From Microbacterium candidum (GTDB taxonomy: Bacteria; Actinomycetota; Actinomycetes; Actinomycetales; Microbacteriaceae), in NCBI RefSeq assembly GCF_030315975.1, contig NZ_JASXSZ010000004.1:248001-312000 (forward strand): a stretch of DNA of 64,000 bases, read 5' to 3'. The notes beneath the pieces are model-generated. The model did no database searches. It saw only the letters and a list, made by a program, of their open reading frames with translations, and was not told where the DNA came from. Shown here in pieces: positions 1 through 10,059 of this stretch (within the stretch, counting starts at the first letter, position 1; every line of letters begins with the position of its first letter). The position numbers and the translations under genes were made by a program.

Positions 1-343
1 GCCGGAAGCCCGCGGCACCGCCGTCGGAGCGGACGATGCGCCCGCCGACCGCGAGCTTGCCGAGGCTGCGGCCGCGGGAGAGGGTCTCGACGGTCGTCGG
101 CACCACCACGAGGACCAGCACCACGATGACCACGTACGCGATGCGCGCGCTCGCGGCGTCGATGACGCCCATCGCGGAGAGCCAGACGCCCGCCCAGACG
201 AACAGCAGCAGCACGCCGATCGTCGCGGCGACGTCGATCATGAGGCCGAGCGCCCGGAGGAAGAAGCCCACCGGCTGCACGTCGAGCGCGACGGCCTCGC
301 CGGTGAGGACTTCGTCCTGCGCGACGGCGATCGGTGCGGGCAT
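1..343 (-). CDS. RDD family membrane protein (3' part missing)
   Basis: N-terminal 114 residues of a leftward gene that runs off the window. The start ATG is at 341-343. After about 25 polar residues come two hydrophobic segments (near residues 26-50 and 60-78), then TVETLSRGRSLGKLAVGGRI, which is the RDD signature area (SLGKLxxGxRIV). RDD proteins are small polytopic membrane proteins of unknown biochemical role; in actinobacteria this gene pairs with a SpoIIM-family gene, as it does here, head to head with only 16 bases between start codons. The C-terminal part cannot be seen. The family assignment is solid; the function is unknown. Confidence 0.85.
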   Translation of the reverse strand, partial: MPAPIAVAQDEVLTGEAVALDVQPVGFFLRALGLMIDVAATIGVLLLFVWAGVWLSAMGVIDAASARIAYVVIVVLVLVVVPTTVETLSRGRSLGKLAVGGRIVRSDGGAAGFR

Positions 344-346
344 GGC

Positions 347-353
347 TACAGTA
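347..353. promoter_or_regulatory. Shared, symmetric -10 element for divergent RDD and SpoIIM genes
   Basis: The 16 bases between the two start codons contain TACAGTA. Read rightward it gives TACAGT, seven bases before the ATG at 360; read leftward it gives TACTGT, four bases before the ATG at 343. Both match TAnnnT, so one motif could serve as -10 for both strands and give leaderless or nearly leaderless mRNAs. The leftward spacing is short, so that half is less certain. Confidence 0.45.
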
Positions 354-359
354 AACCGC

Positions 360-1355
360 ATGGACCTCGACGCCCTGGTCGCCGTACGGCACGAGGAATG
401 GGCGCGCCTCGACGAGCTCGGCCGCCGTGGCCGGCTGACCGGCGCGGAGGTCGACGAGCTCGTCACGCGCTACCGCGCGGCATCCGCCGACCTCGCCGAC
501 ATCAAGACGTCCGCGGGTCGCACGGTCCTCGGTGATCACGTGTCGACGCTGCTCGCGCGTGCGCGCCTGCGCCTGACTGCGACATCCGACCCCGTGTTGC
601 GTCAGATCCCGCGCTTCTTCGTGCGCCAGCTGCCCGCGGCCCTGTACCGCCTGCGATGGACGACGCTCGCGATCGCGGTCGGGTTCTTCATCGTGGCCTC
701 GCTCGTCGCGTTCTGGATCTCGCAGGATGCATCGGCCCTCGCCGCCCTCGGCTCGCGCGCGCAGCTGCAGCACCTCGCCGACCAGGATTTCCTCGACTAC
801 TACCGCAAGGACCCGAACGCGGTGTTCGCGGCGAGCGTCTGGACCAACAACGCCTGGATCGCCGTGCAGTGCGTCCTGTTCGGCGTGACCGGGGTGTGGC
901 CGGTCTACACCCTCATGCAGAACGCCGTCGGCGTCGGGACGACGTCGGCGGTGATGATCGCGTTCGGCAAGGGCGACATCCTCCTCCAGTTCATCGCGCC
1001 GCATGGGCTCCTCGAGCTCACGAGCATCTTCGTCGCCGCCGCCGCCGGTCTTCACGTCTTCTGGGCATGGGTCGCGCCGGGTCGGCGTTCGCGCGGTGCC
1101 GCGCTCGCCGCGGCCGGACGATCGCTCGCCACCGTGGCCGTGGGTCTCATCGGCAGCCTGGCCGTCTCGGGTGCGATCGAGGGTTTCGTCACGCCGACGT
1201 ACTGGCCGTGGCCGATCAAGGTCGCGATCGGCGCGATGGCGCTCGCGGCGTTCCTCGTGTACATGCTCGTCGTCGGCGGCCGTGCCCAGCGCGCGGGGGA
1301 GACCGGCGACCTCACCGAGGGGGAGCGCGGCACAGAGAGGCTCGTTGCGGGCTGA
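360..1355 (+). CDS. SpoIIM (stage II sporulation protein M) family membrane protein
   Basis: 331 residues from the ATG at 360, preceded at seven bases by a TACAGT -10 box; an upstream in-frame ATG at 36 lies inside the opposite RDD gene and is rejected. The N-terminal ~95 residues are soluble and helical (MDLDALVAVRHEEWARLDEL). Then come about five transmembrane segments, including TLAIAVGFFIVASLVAFWIS and the family core with NNAWIAVQCVLFGVTGVWP and APHGLLELTSIFVAAAAGL. The HGxxE motif is typical of the SpoIIM/DUF95 family. The organism is not expected to sporulate, so the role is likely in envelope biology together with the RDD and MoxR/DUF58 genes nearby. The exact function is unknown. Confidence 0.85.
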   Translation: MDLDALVAVRHEEWARLDELGRRGRLTGAEVDELVTRYRAASADLADIKTSAGRTVLGDHVSTLLARARLRLTATSDPVLRQIPRFFVRQLPAALYRLRWTTLAIAVGFFIVASLVAFWISQDASALAALGSRAQLQHLADQDFLDYYRKDPNAVFAASVWTNNAWIAVQCVLFGVTGVWPVYTLMQNAVGVGTTSAVMIAFGKGDILLQFIAPHGLLELTSIFVAAAAGLHVFWAWVAPGRRSRGAALAAAGRSLATVAVGLIGSLAVSGAIEGFVTPTYWPWPIKVAIGAMALAAFLVYMLVVGGRAQRAGETGDLTEGERGTERLVAG

Positions 1356-1356
1356 C

Positions 1357-1381
1357 GTTCTTTTGAGCTGATCAAAACAAC
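1357..1381. promoter_or_regulatory. Inverted repeat upstream of furA, probable FurA operator
   Basis: Arms GTTCTTTTGA and TCAAAACAAC (9 of 10 pairing) flank GCTGA. This is the only A+T-rich patch in the area. It covers the expected -35 region of the furA -10 box at 1386-1391. FurA of actinobacteria is known to autorepress from an A+T-rich palindrome just upstream of furA-katG; the assignment here is by position and symmetry. Confidence 0.65.
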
Positions 1382-1385
1382 GCGC

Positions 1386-1391
1386 TACCGT
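1386..1391 (+). promoter_or_regulatory. -10 box of leaderless furA transcript
   Basis: TACCGT followed by six bases and then the GTG start at 1398. No Shine-Dalgarno is present, consistent with leaderless translation, which is documented for furA of related actinobacteria. Confidence 0.55.
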
Positions 1392-1397
1392 GGTGGG

Positions 1398-1832
1398 GTG
1401 GCCACCGACGAGATCCTGCGCGGCGCGGGCCTGCGCGTGACTGCTCCCCGCCGTGCGGTGTACGACGCGCTGCGCGGGATGCCGCACGCTCCCGCGGACG
1501 CCGTGCTCGCGCGGGTGCGCGCGTCCGATCCGGACGCCAATCTGCAGACCGTCTACAACGCGCTCACCGACTTCGCCGCGGCGGGCATCGTCCGGCGCAT
1601 CGAGCCCGAGGGGCGCCCGGGCCTCTACGAGCTGCGCGTCGACGACAACCATCATCACGTGGTGTGCACGGGCTGCGGTGCGGTGGCAGACGTCGACTGC
1701 GTCGTCGGCGCAGCCCCGTGTCTCACGCCCTCGGATGCGCAGGGCTTCGTCGTGCAGTCCGCCGAGGTCACCTTCTGGGGGCTGTGCGCCGCGTGCGCCG
1801 CATCCTCCTCCGTCGCTTCCGCCGGGGCGTAG
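1398..1832 (+). CDS. furA: Fur-family peroxide-responsive repressor FurA
   Basis: 144 residues, usual length for Fur. The N-terminal winged helix includes LRVTAPRRAVYDALR and the recognition helix region NLQTVYNALTDFAAAGIVRRI. The C-terminal dimerisation domain has the metal-binding HHH at residues 85-87, CTGC at 90-93 and a second CAAC pair near residue 130, so regulatory metal and structural zinc sites both look intact. It sits 49 bases upstream of katG on the same strand, the classic furA-katG pair, where metal-loaded FurA represses both genes and oxidation relieves repression. GTG start chosen because it follows the -10 box at six bases and begins the conserved N-terminus. Confidence 0.92.
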   Translation: MATDEILRGAGLRVTAPRRAVYDALRGMPHAPADAVLARVRASDPDANLQTVYNALTDFAAAGIVRRIEPEGRPGLYELRVDDNHHHVVCTGCGAVADVDCVVGAAPCLTPSDAQGFVVQSAEVTFWGLCAACAASSSVASAGA

Positions 1833-1866
1833 CCCCTGCCGCAGACCCCTCCGCCGATACCCCTGA

Positions 1867-4125
<2,259 letters not shown>

Positions 4126-4134
4126 ATCCGCCAA

Positions 4135-4172
4135 GACGAAGGCCGGCCACCTCCCGGTGGCCGGCCTTCGTC
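4135..4172. terminator. Bidirectional terminator between katG and aquaporin
   Basis: Perfect 17-bp stem (left arm 4135-4151, right arm 4156-4172) around a four-base loop TCCC. It lies ten bases after the katG stop and five before the stop of the convergent aquaporin gene, so it can end both transcripts. Confidence 0.85.
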
Positions 4173-4176
4173 ACGC

Positions 4177-4950
4177 TCAGGCCGCGTCCGGGCTGTCGAA
4201 CAGCGCCTTGTACGCGAAGCCCGCCACGAGCGCGCCCACGATGGGGAAGACGATGAACACCCACAGCTGCGCGAGCGCTTCGCCGCCGCCGTAGATCGCG
4301 GTCGCGATCGAGCGCGCGGGGTTCACCGACGTGTTGTCGATCGGGATCGTGGCGATGTGGATGAGGGTCAGCGTCAGGCCGATCGCGAGTCCGGCCAACT
4401 TCGTGCCGCGTGACGGATGCGTGACCCCGAGGATCACGAACAGGAAGATCGCCGTGAACAGCAGTTCGACGACGATCGCGCCGCCGATCCCGAAGTGCGA
4501 GGGGGAGAGGTCGCCCCATCCGTTCGACGCGAAGCCGCCGTCCTGCGCGGTCTTGAGCCACCCGGAGGGACCGGTGAGGCCGATGAGCACCACCACCGTC
4601 GTCGCGATCGCGCCGCCGACGACCTGCGCGAGCACGTAGCCGGTGACCTTCCGCCACGGGAAGCGGCCGGCGGCGGCGAGGCCCATGGTGACGGCCGGAT
4701 TGAAGTGCCCGCCGGAGATCGGGCCGAACGCGTAGAAGCCGACGACAACCGTGAGGCCCACGGCGAAGGCGACGCCGAGGAATCCCACGCCCTTGTTGGC
4801 GGCGGGAGTGCCTTCGCCGAAGCCCGCGGCGAACAGCGCCGTCGCGACGACCCCGATGACGAGCAGGAACGAGCCGAACGCCTCGGCGATGAGGGCGGCC
4901 GTGCGGGAGGGAGTGGTCGTGCCGGTCGGTGATGCCGTCGAATCGCTCAC
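4177..4950 (-). CDS. Aquaporin (MIP family, AqpZ-like)
   Basis: 257 residues from a GTG at 4950, chosen because AAGGAGCATTCC sits just before it; an in-frame ATG 33 bases further upstream lacks a ribosome site. Six hydrophobic segments are visible. Both half-helix motifs are present: HFNPAVTMG (first NPA) and SVNPARSIATAI (second NPA with the selectivity-filter arginine). This is an ordinary water or small-solute channel. There is a long polar N-terminus (about 25 residues rich in S, T, P). It faces katG across a shared terminator and is divergent to a second aquaporin. Substrate (water, H2O2, glycerol) cannot be settled from sequence. Confidence 0.9.
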   Translation of the reverse strand: MSDSTASPTGTTTPSRTAALIAEAFGSFLLVIGVVATALFAAGFGEGTPAANKGVGFLGVAFAVGLTVVVGFYAFGPISGGHFNPAVTMGLAAAGRFPWRKVTGYVLAQVVGGAIATTVVVLIGLTGPSGWLKTAQDGGFASNGWGDLSPSHFGIGGAIVVELLFTAIFLFVILGVTHPSRGTKLAGLAIGLTLTLIHIATIPIDNTSVNPARSIATAIYGGGEALAQLWVFIVFPIVGALVAGFAYKALFDSPDAA

Positions 4951-5023
4951 GGAATGCTCCTTCGAATGCGCGGGGGTCCGCACCGAGGCTAGTGGATGGC
5001 CGTCGCACGGCGCGCACTACCTG

Positions 5024-5050
5024 GGAATGGGCTGACAGTGGGCTAGTGTT
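5024..5050 (+). promoter_or_regulatory. Possible SigR/SigH-type promoter for the second aquaporin
   Basis: GGAAT at 5024-5028, nineteen bases, then GTT at 5048-5050. The SigR consensus is GGAAT-N18/19-GTT. A housekeeping-like TAGTGT (5044-5049) overlaps it, so the call is tentative. Confidence 0.35.
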
Positions 5051-5101
5051 TTTCCGTCCCCTGGACGCGCTCTTCCGCGTCTCGTTCTGAAGGAGAACCT
5101 C

Positions 5102-5776
5102 ATGTCGGGCACGCTTCGCAGTGCACTTGCCGAGTTCATCGGCACTTTCCTCTTCGTCTTCGCGATCATCAGCGCCGTCAACGACGGATCCGTCTTCGCG
5201 CCTATCGCCATCGGCTTCGCGCTCATGGTCCTCGTCTACGCCACCGGTCACATCTCCGGAGCGCACCTGAACCCGGCGGTCTCGGTCGGCGTGTGGCTGC
5301 GCGGTGCGATCGGCGCGAAGGACATGCTCGTCTACATCGTCGCGCAGCTCGTCGGAGCGGCCCTCGGTGCGGCCGTGACCTTCGCGCTGTTCCCGACGCC
5401 CAAGGCGCCGGGCAAGTTCGAGCTCGGTCCCTCGTTCCTCGTCGAGGCGCTGTGGACGCTCGTGCTCGTCTACGTCGTCCTGAACGTCGCCACGTCGAAG
5501 GACAACGCGAACAACTCGTTCTACGGCCTCGCGATCGGCTCGACGGTCCTCGTCGGCGCGATCGCCGTCGGACCGATCTCGGGCGGCGCGTTCAACCCTG
5601 CCGTCGCGCTCGGCCTGTCGATCACGGGCCACTTCGCGTGGGCGTCCTTCTGGGTCTACGTCGTCGCGCCGATCGTCGGCGGTGCCGTTGCGGCGCTTCT
5701 GTTCCGCCTGCTGAACACGCACGACAAGCTGCCGCTGGCCGTGGCCGCGGAGGAGTCGACCGCCGCTTCGGCGTAA
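5102..5776 (+). CDS. Aquaporin family channel with NPAV in second half-helix
   Basis: 224 residues, six membrane segments, start ATG with GAAGGAG eight bases upstream. First motif is HLNPAVSVG. The second is AFNPAVALG, so the arginine that normally follows NPA in the selectivity filter is replaced by valine. In plant TIP1 aquaporins the same replacement widens the filter and goes with H2O2 or ammonia passage; that is family knowledge, not proof here. The gene is back to back with an ordinary aquaporin and close to katG, and its promoter region contains a SigR-like motif. Likely a peroxide, ammonia or water channel. Confidence 0.88.
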   Translation: MSGTLRSALAEFIGTFLFVFAIISAVNDGSVFAPIAIGFALMVLVYATGHISGAHLNPAVSVGVWLRGAIGAKDMLVYIVAQLVGAALGAAVTFALFPTPKAPGKFELGPSFLVEALWTLVLVYVVLNVATSKDNANNSFYGLAIGSTVLVGAIAVGPISGGAFNPAVALGLSITGHFAWASFWVYVVAPIVGGAVAALLFRLLNTHDKLPLAVAAEESTAASA

Positions 5777-5787
5777 CGTTCCTGAAT

Positions 5788-5824
5788 CGAAGCCGGCCCG
5801 GGCGATGCGCCCGGGCCGGCTTCG
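5788..5824 (+). terminator. Rho-independent-type terminator after aquaporin
   Basis: A 17-bp perfect stem (5788-5804 with 5808-5824) with loop ATG, starting 12 bases after the stop codon. No T-tract, as is usual for high-G+C actinobacterial hairpins. Confidence 0.8.
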
Positions 5825-5853
5825 TCGTCCCGCGCGGGGTCGGATCCGCCGTC

Positions 5854-5914
5854 GTTGACTTCCCTCAGAAGTACGCGACACGCCGGGCGCGTCGTACTTC
5901 TGCGGCAAGTCGAC
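5854..5914. repeat. Long imperfect palindrome, candidate dispersed intergenic element
   Basis: Two 22-base arms (5854-5875 and 5893-5914) pair at 19 positions, with the innermost ten bases, CAGAAGTACG and CGTACTTCTG, perfect. The 17-base spacer is G+C rich. It lies between the aquaporin terminator and the stop of the convergent DUF58 gene. It may act as the DUF58 operon terminator or be a REP-like repeat; only one copy occurs in this window. Confidence 0.6.
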
Positions 5915-5929
5915 GAGAAGGAGCGGGGC

Positions 5930-7216
5930 TCAGAGCCTCCCGAGGGCCTTCAGCGCGAGATAGCGATCGGCGATGCGCGGGGGGAGGTCGTCGGCGGAAG
6001 CCGTGATCGCCTCGGCCCCGGCGCGACGGATGGCGGCTGCGACGCGGTCCGCGTCGTGCTGCGACCGCTCGCGGGCCGCGGCCGCGTAGGCGTCTTCGTC
6101 GGCGAGAGCGGGATCCTCGTCCGTCGCGGTGCCGACGAGCACGTGGGTGCCGGCGAGCGAGGGGAGGCTCGCGAGGAAGCCGCGGGATGCCTCCGGCTCG
6201 TCCTGCGCAGTCAGGAGCACGACGAGCGCCGGATGCGTCGCGAGCGTCCGCGCAGCGGCGAACGCCGCGTCCCAGTCCGTGTCGATGAGCTGCGGATCGA
6301 CGGGAGCCATCGCATCCACGAGCGCCGGGAGGAGTGCGGGTCCTTCGACACGGGTCACCCGCGCCCGGGGGATGCGGTCGAAGAGGACGACGTGGAGATG
6401 GTCTCCGGCGCGTGTCGCGAGGGCGGCGAGGAGCAGCGTCGCCTCGAATGCGGCATCCAGGCGCGTGCCATCGCCGACGCGCGCTGCCGCGGTGCGTCCT
6501 GTGTCGACGACGACCACGATGTGGCGGTCCCGCTCGGGGCGCCACGTGCGGAGCATCGTCGTCCCGGCGCGTGCGGTCGCCCGCCAGTCGATCGAGCGGA
6601 CGTCGTCGCCGCGCACGTACTCGCGCAGGCTGTCGAACTCGGTCCCGGCCCCGCGCACCTGGACGCTCGTCGCGCCGTCGAGCTCGCGCAGCCGCGCAAG
6701 CCGTGAGGGGAGGTGCCGGCGCGCGGTGAAGGGCGGAAGCACCCGCAGCGCCCCGGGAGCGGCGACGACCGCTTGACGTCCGGCGAGTCCGAGCGGCCCG
6801 TTCGAGCGGATGACGACGAACCCCGTGCGCAGCTCCCCACGACGGCGGGGCAGGAGAGGGATCGCGTACGTCCGCCGCTCTCCGGGGGGCAGATCGACGC
6901 GGATGCGCGCATCCGGTGCGCCCGCGGTCGGCTGCCAGGCATCCCGCATCCGGCCCCGGATCCGCCGGGTCCCGGTGTTGCGCACGGTGAGCGCGGCCGC
7001 GACCGGCTCCCCGAGCCGAGCCCGGGCGGGCAGATTCCGCGAGACGTCGACGCGGCGCGGCGATGCCGCGGCCGCTGCATCCACACAGGCCGCGATCGCG
7101 CACAGCACGATCCACCCCGCCGCCACCGCCCACGGCGAGGCCCCGGCGGCCGCGAGCATGACGACGGGGACAACGCCGACGGCGACGAGGAGGGCGAGCC
7201 GGCCGGTGAGGAACAT
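5930..7216 (-). CDS. DUF58 domain protein
   Basis: 428 residues starting at the ATG at 7216, which overlaps the stop of moxR (TGATG). The N-terminus has two hydrophobic segments (FLTGRLALLVAVGVVPVVML and the following stretch), then a beta-rich region, then the DUF58 core GTEFDSLREYVRGDDVRSID followed by WRATARAGTTMLRTW, and a von Willebrand A-like fold (HIVVVVDTGRT). DUF58 proteins are encoded with MoxR AAA ATPases; the ATPase is thought to act as a chaperone for vWA-type partners. Membrane-bound. Last gene of a five-gene leftward operon equivalent to Rv3689-Rv3693. Function in the cell is not established. Confidence 0.85.
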   Translation of the reverse strand: MFLTGRLALLVAVGVVPVVMLAAAGASPWAVAAGWIVLCAIAACVDAAAAASPRRVDVSRNLPARARLGEPVAAALTVRNTGTRRIRGRMRDAWQPTAGAPDARIRVDLPPGERRTYAIPLLPRRRGELRTGFVVIRSNGPLGLAGRQAVVAAPGALRVLPPFTARRHLPSRLARLRELDGATSVQVRGAGTEFDSLREYVRGDDVRSIDWRATARAGTTMLRTWRPERDRHIVVVVDTGRTAAARVGDGTRLDAAFEATLLLAALATRAGDHLHVVLFDRIPRARVTRVEGPALLPALVDAMAPVDPQLIDTDWDAAFAAARTLATHPALVVLLTAQDEPEASRGFLASLPSLAGTHVLVGTATDEDPALADEDAYAAAARERSQHDADRVAAAIRRAGAEAITASADDLPPRIADRYLALKALGRL

Positions 7217-8166
7217 CAGAGCGGGACGGGGGTCTGCTGCACGACGGAGGACAGGATCGCGTCGACGGACACGCCCTCGAGCTCCGCCTCGGGGCGCAGC
7301 CGGATGCGGTGCCGCCACGTCGGCACGAGCATCGTCTGCACGTGATCGGGGGTGATCCCGGGGGAGCCCACGAGCCACGCCCAGGCCTTCGCCGTCGCGA
7401 GGAGCGACGTCGCGGCGCGCGGGCTCACTCCGAGCTGCACGGACGGACTCTGCCGCGTCGCCCGGGCGAGGTCGACGATGTACGCGATGACGTCGTCGGA
7501 GGCGTCGACGGATGATGCAGACCGCTGTGCCGCGTGGAGCTCGGGCACCGTCACGACGGGCGTGAGCTCGCCGAGGTCGCGCGGGCGGAAGCCGCGTGCG
7601 TGACGGCGCAGGACGTCGAGCTCGGCGTCGCGCGCCGGCACGTCGATCAGGAGCTTCAGGAGGAACCGGTCGAGCTGCGCCTCGGGCAGCGTGTACGTGC
7701 CCTCGTGCTCGATCGGGTTCTGCGTCGCCGCCACGAAGAACGGGTCGGGCAGCGGCCGCGAGACCCCGTCGGTGGACACCTGGCGCTCCTCCATCGCCTC
7801 CAGGAGCGCGGCCTGCGTCTTAGGCGGTGTCCGGTTGATCTCGTCGGCCAGCACGATGTTCGTGAAGACGGGCCCCTCGCGGAACTCGAACTCGCCCGTC
7901 CGCGCGTCGTACACGAGCGATCCGGAGACGTCGCCCGGCATGAGGTCCGGGGTGAACTGGATGCGCTTCGTCTCGAGGCCGAGCGAGCGGCTGAACGCGC
8001 GGACGAGAAGCGTCTTCGCGACGCCCGGCACGCCTTCCAGCAGCACGTGCCCCTGCGCGAGGAGGGCGATCAGGAGCCCCGTGACCGCGCCATCCTGTCC
8101 GACCACCGCCTTGCCGACTTCGAGCCGGACGCGGTTCATCGCCTCGCGGAGTTCAGTGTCGTTCAT
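7216..8166 (-). CDS. MoxR-family AAA+ ATPase
   Basis: 316 residues from the ATG at 8166 (ribosome site GGAAGGAACC). Walker A GVPGVAKTLLVRAF near residues 45-58, Walker B VLADEINRTPP, sensor region FFVAATQNPIEHEGTYTLPEAQLDRF and the C-terminal lid are all present, the normal MoxR layout. It likely uses ATP to remodel the DUF58/DUF4129/DUF4350 membrane partners encoded with it. Its 5' end overlaps the DUF4350 gene by 14 bases and its 3' end overlaps DUF58 by one base, so translation is coupled. A longer upstream in-frame start lies entirely in the DUF4350 coding region and is rejected. Confidence 0.92.
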   Translation of the reverse strand: MNDTELREAMNRVRLEVGKAVVGQDGAVTGLLIALLAQGHVLLEGVPGVAKTLLVRAFSRSLGLETKRIQFTPDLMPGDVSGSLVYDARTGEFEFREGPVFTNIVLADEINRTPPKTQAALLEAMEERQVSTDGVSRPLPDPFFVAATQNPIEHEGTYTLPEAQLDRFLLKLLIDVPARDAELDVLRRHARGFRPRDLGELTPVVTVPELHAAQRSASSVDASDDVIAYIVDLARATRQSPSVQLGVSPRAATSLLATAKAWAWLVGSPGITPDHVQTMLVPTWRHRIRLRPEAELEGVSVDAILSSVVQQTPVPL

Positions 8167-9388
8167 TCGTGGTTCCTTCCGGGCGGACGGCCGCATGCAC
8201 GGCGTCCTCGAGGTCGCGGAGGTCGGCGGCGAGGCGAGCGAGGTCGCGATCGCCGGCGGGGACGGTGTCGATGAGGATGGCGTGGACCATCCGCGGATCC
8301 GCCCCCAGACGGGCGGCGACCGCGTCGGCGACGGATGCGGCGGATGCGGACGGCGGGAGGCCCAGCAGTCGCGCGAGACGACCGCGCGCGCCGTGACGCA
8401 GCTGCGCGAGCGCGTGCCCCGCATCCCCGGACCGGGCGTACAGGCGCGCGCGTCCCGCCGCGGTCTCGCCGATGCGGACGGTGACAGGCAGGTTCTCCTC
8501 GACGAGGGGGCCGAATCGCCGCCCGCGCCAGATTCCTGCCGCGACACCGGCGACGAGGAGCAGCACGATCACCGGCGACACCCACTCCGGTGTGAGGGAG
8601 CCGAGGGTGGGCGGTGCGGAGAGGTCGCTGTCGTCGATCGACGGCATGAACCATACGAGGGTGGCGCGCGTTCCGAGGAGGTTCATCGCGAGCGCCGCGT
8701 TGCCGTGCTCGGCGAGGTGCTCGTTCGCGAGCAGCGACTTCCCGTCGAGCGCACTGAGGGGCCCCGAGGCGCGGTCCACCCGCAGCAGGGCCGCGGCATC
8801 GCCGGACGGGTAGCAGACGGACACCCCGTCCCCCGGGACGGCGATGGCCGCGACAGAGATGACGCCGGCGCGGTTCGCGGCGGGCAGGTCGCACGCCGGT
8901 GCGAGGGCGCCGGTCGCGAATCCTGCGGGCCGCGAGTCGTGGAAGAGCGTGCGCAGCGACCGCGCGCGCGGGTCGATCACGACGGCATCGGCCGCGGCAT
9001 CCGCCACCGCGCGCAGCCGTGCGTCGGAGAGGTACGGGCTGTCCGGCATCGCGAGCGTCGCGGCCGTGGCGTGCAGGGCGTCGAGCGCGCTCTGCGTATC
9101 GCGGACGACGTCGACGCGCACGCCGTGCTGCTCCAGGAGCTGGACGATCGCCCGCGCACCGTCGGGGGCCGCGGACTCGGGATCGAGGGGCGCCTTCTTC
9201 GCCCACGGCTGGCCGCCGAACAGAGACACCCCGAGGAGGGCGGCGACGAGGATGCCTGCGCCGATGGCGATCCATGCGGCGACGCGCCCCCCGCGTCGGC
9301 GACCGGCGGCCGACGGGATGAGCGGCTGCGCGGCGTCCGACGGGCGGGGCGGCGCGTCCGCGAGCGCGGAGGGCGGTGATGCGGTCAT
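8153..9388 (-). CDS. DUF4350 domain membrane protein
   Basis: 411 residues. A transmembrane helix follows the proline-rich N-terminus (VAAWIAIGAGILVAALLGVSL), then an extracytoplasmic domain with DPESAAPDGARAIVQLLEQH, the DUF4350 hallmark region, and a second membrane helix (WVSPVIVLLLVAGVAAGIW) before a cytoplasmic tail of about 130 residues. The start overlaps the DUF4129 stop as ATGA. Part of the conserved MoxR-linked membrane cluster; the biochemical role is unknown. The family call rests on context and the DUF4350-like region after the first helix. Confidence 0.78.
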   Translation of the reverse strand: MTASPPSALADAPPRPSDAAQPLIPSAAGRRRGGRVAAWIAIGAGILVAALLGVSLFGGQPWAKKAPLDPESAAPDGARAIVQLLEQHGVRVDVVRDTQSALDALHATAATLAMPDSPYLSDARLRAVADAAADAVVIDPRARSLRTLFHDSRPAGFATGALAPACDLPAANRAGVISVAAIAVPGDGVSVCYPSGDAAALLRVDRASGPLSALDGKSLLANEHLAEHGNAALAMNLLGTRATLVWFMPSIDDSDLSAPPTLGSLTPEWVSPVIVLLLVAGVAAGIWRGRRFGPLVEENLPVTVRIGETAAGRARLYARSGDAGHALAQLRHGARGRLARLLGLPPSASAASVADAVAARLGADPRMVHAILIDTVPAGDRDLARLAADLRDLEDAVHAAVRPEGTTNERH

Positions 9389-10059
9389 GCCGGCGCACCC
9401 GCGTCGGCGAGGGCGGGGGAGTGAGACGCGTCGGCGGTCGCGGTCTCCGCCGCGACCACGCGCGCGTAGAGATCGGGCGTGCCGGGCCGCCGGAGGTATC
9501 GCACATCGTCGAAGGCGGTCGCGGCGGTCTCGAGCGCCACGGCGGCCGAAGGGATGCGGCGGCCCGCGGCCCGCGCGAAACCATGGGCGGTCGCGCCCGG
9601 AGCGGTGTGGACCACGTCCCGCTCATCGAGCCCGCGCGCGAGCGCGCGGAAGCGGAGGACGACGGCCTCGTCCCACGCGGCGCGTGCGGCGGCCGCATCC
9701 GCCGCCCGCCGCAGCTGGGCCGCGGTGCGCTCCTCGACATCGCCGAAGAGATCCGAGGCACGGCGGGTCTGCGGAACGGTGCGCGAACGCCCCCAGATGA
9801 AGAACGCGCCGATGACGAGCAGCACGACGACGATCGCGACGAGTGCGGCGATCCACCAGCCCCACGCGCCGCCGGGCGAGACACGGAACAGATTCGTGAA
9901 GAAGTCGCGGATGGCGGCGGCGACCTCGTCGAACACCGTCGGCCGCGCCGCGGCGTAGACGGGCTTCGAGAGCTCCTGCTCGGCCCAGCGGCGCGCCTCG
10001 TCACCGCTGGGCGTCAGCGGCGGCACGTCGTCGGAGAACGGCAGGAGCACGAGCATCAT
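9385..10059 (-). CDS. DUF4129 domain membrane protein
   Basis: 224 residues. Short exported N-terminus, then RRWAEQELSKPVY (the conserved segment ahead of the DUF4129 helix), one transmembrane helix (WWIAALVAIVVVLLVIGAFFI) and a C-terminal helical domain with DAAAARAAWDEAVVLRFRAL, typical of DUF4129. Double start ATGATG at 10059 and 10056; the first is annotated. Overlaps the upstream gene stop and the downstream gene start, so it is translationally coupled in the operon. Some DUF4129 relatives are fused to transglutaminase domains; here it is stand-alone. Function unknown. Confidence 0.8.
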   Translation of the reverse strand: MMLVLLPFSDDVPPLTPSGDEARRWAEQELSKPVYAAARPTVFDEVAAAIRDFFTNLFRVSPGGAWGWWIAALVAIVVVLLVIGAFFIWGRSRTVPQTRRASDLFGDVEERTAAQLRRAADAAAARAAWDEAVVLRFRALARGLDERDVVHTAPGATAHGFARAAGRRIPSAAVALETAATAFDDVRYLRRPGTPDLYARVVAAETATADASHSPALADAGAPA

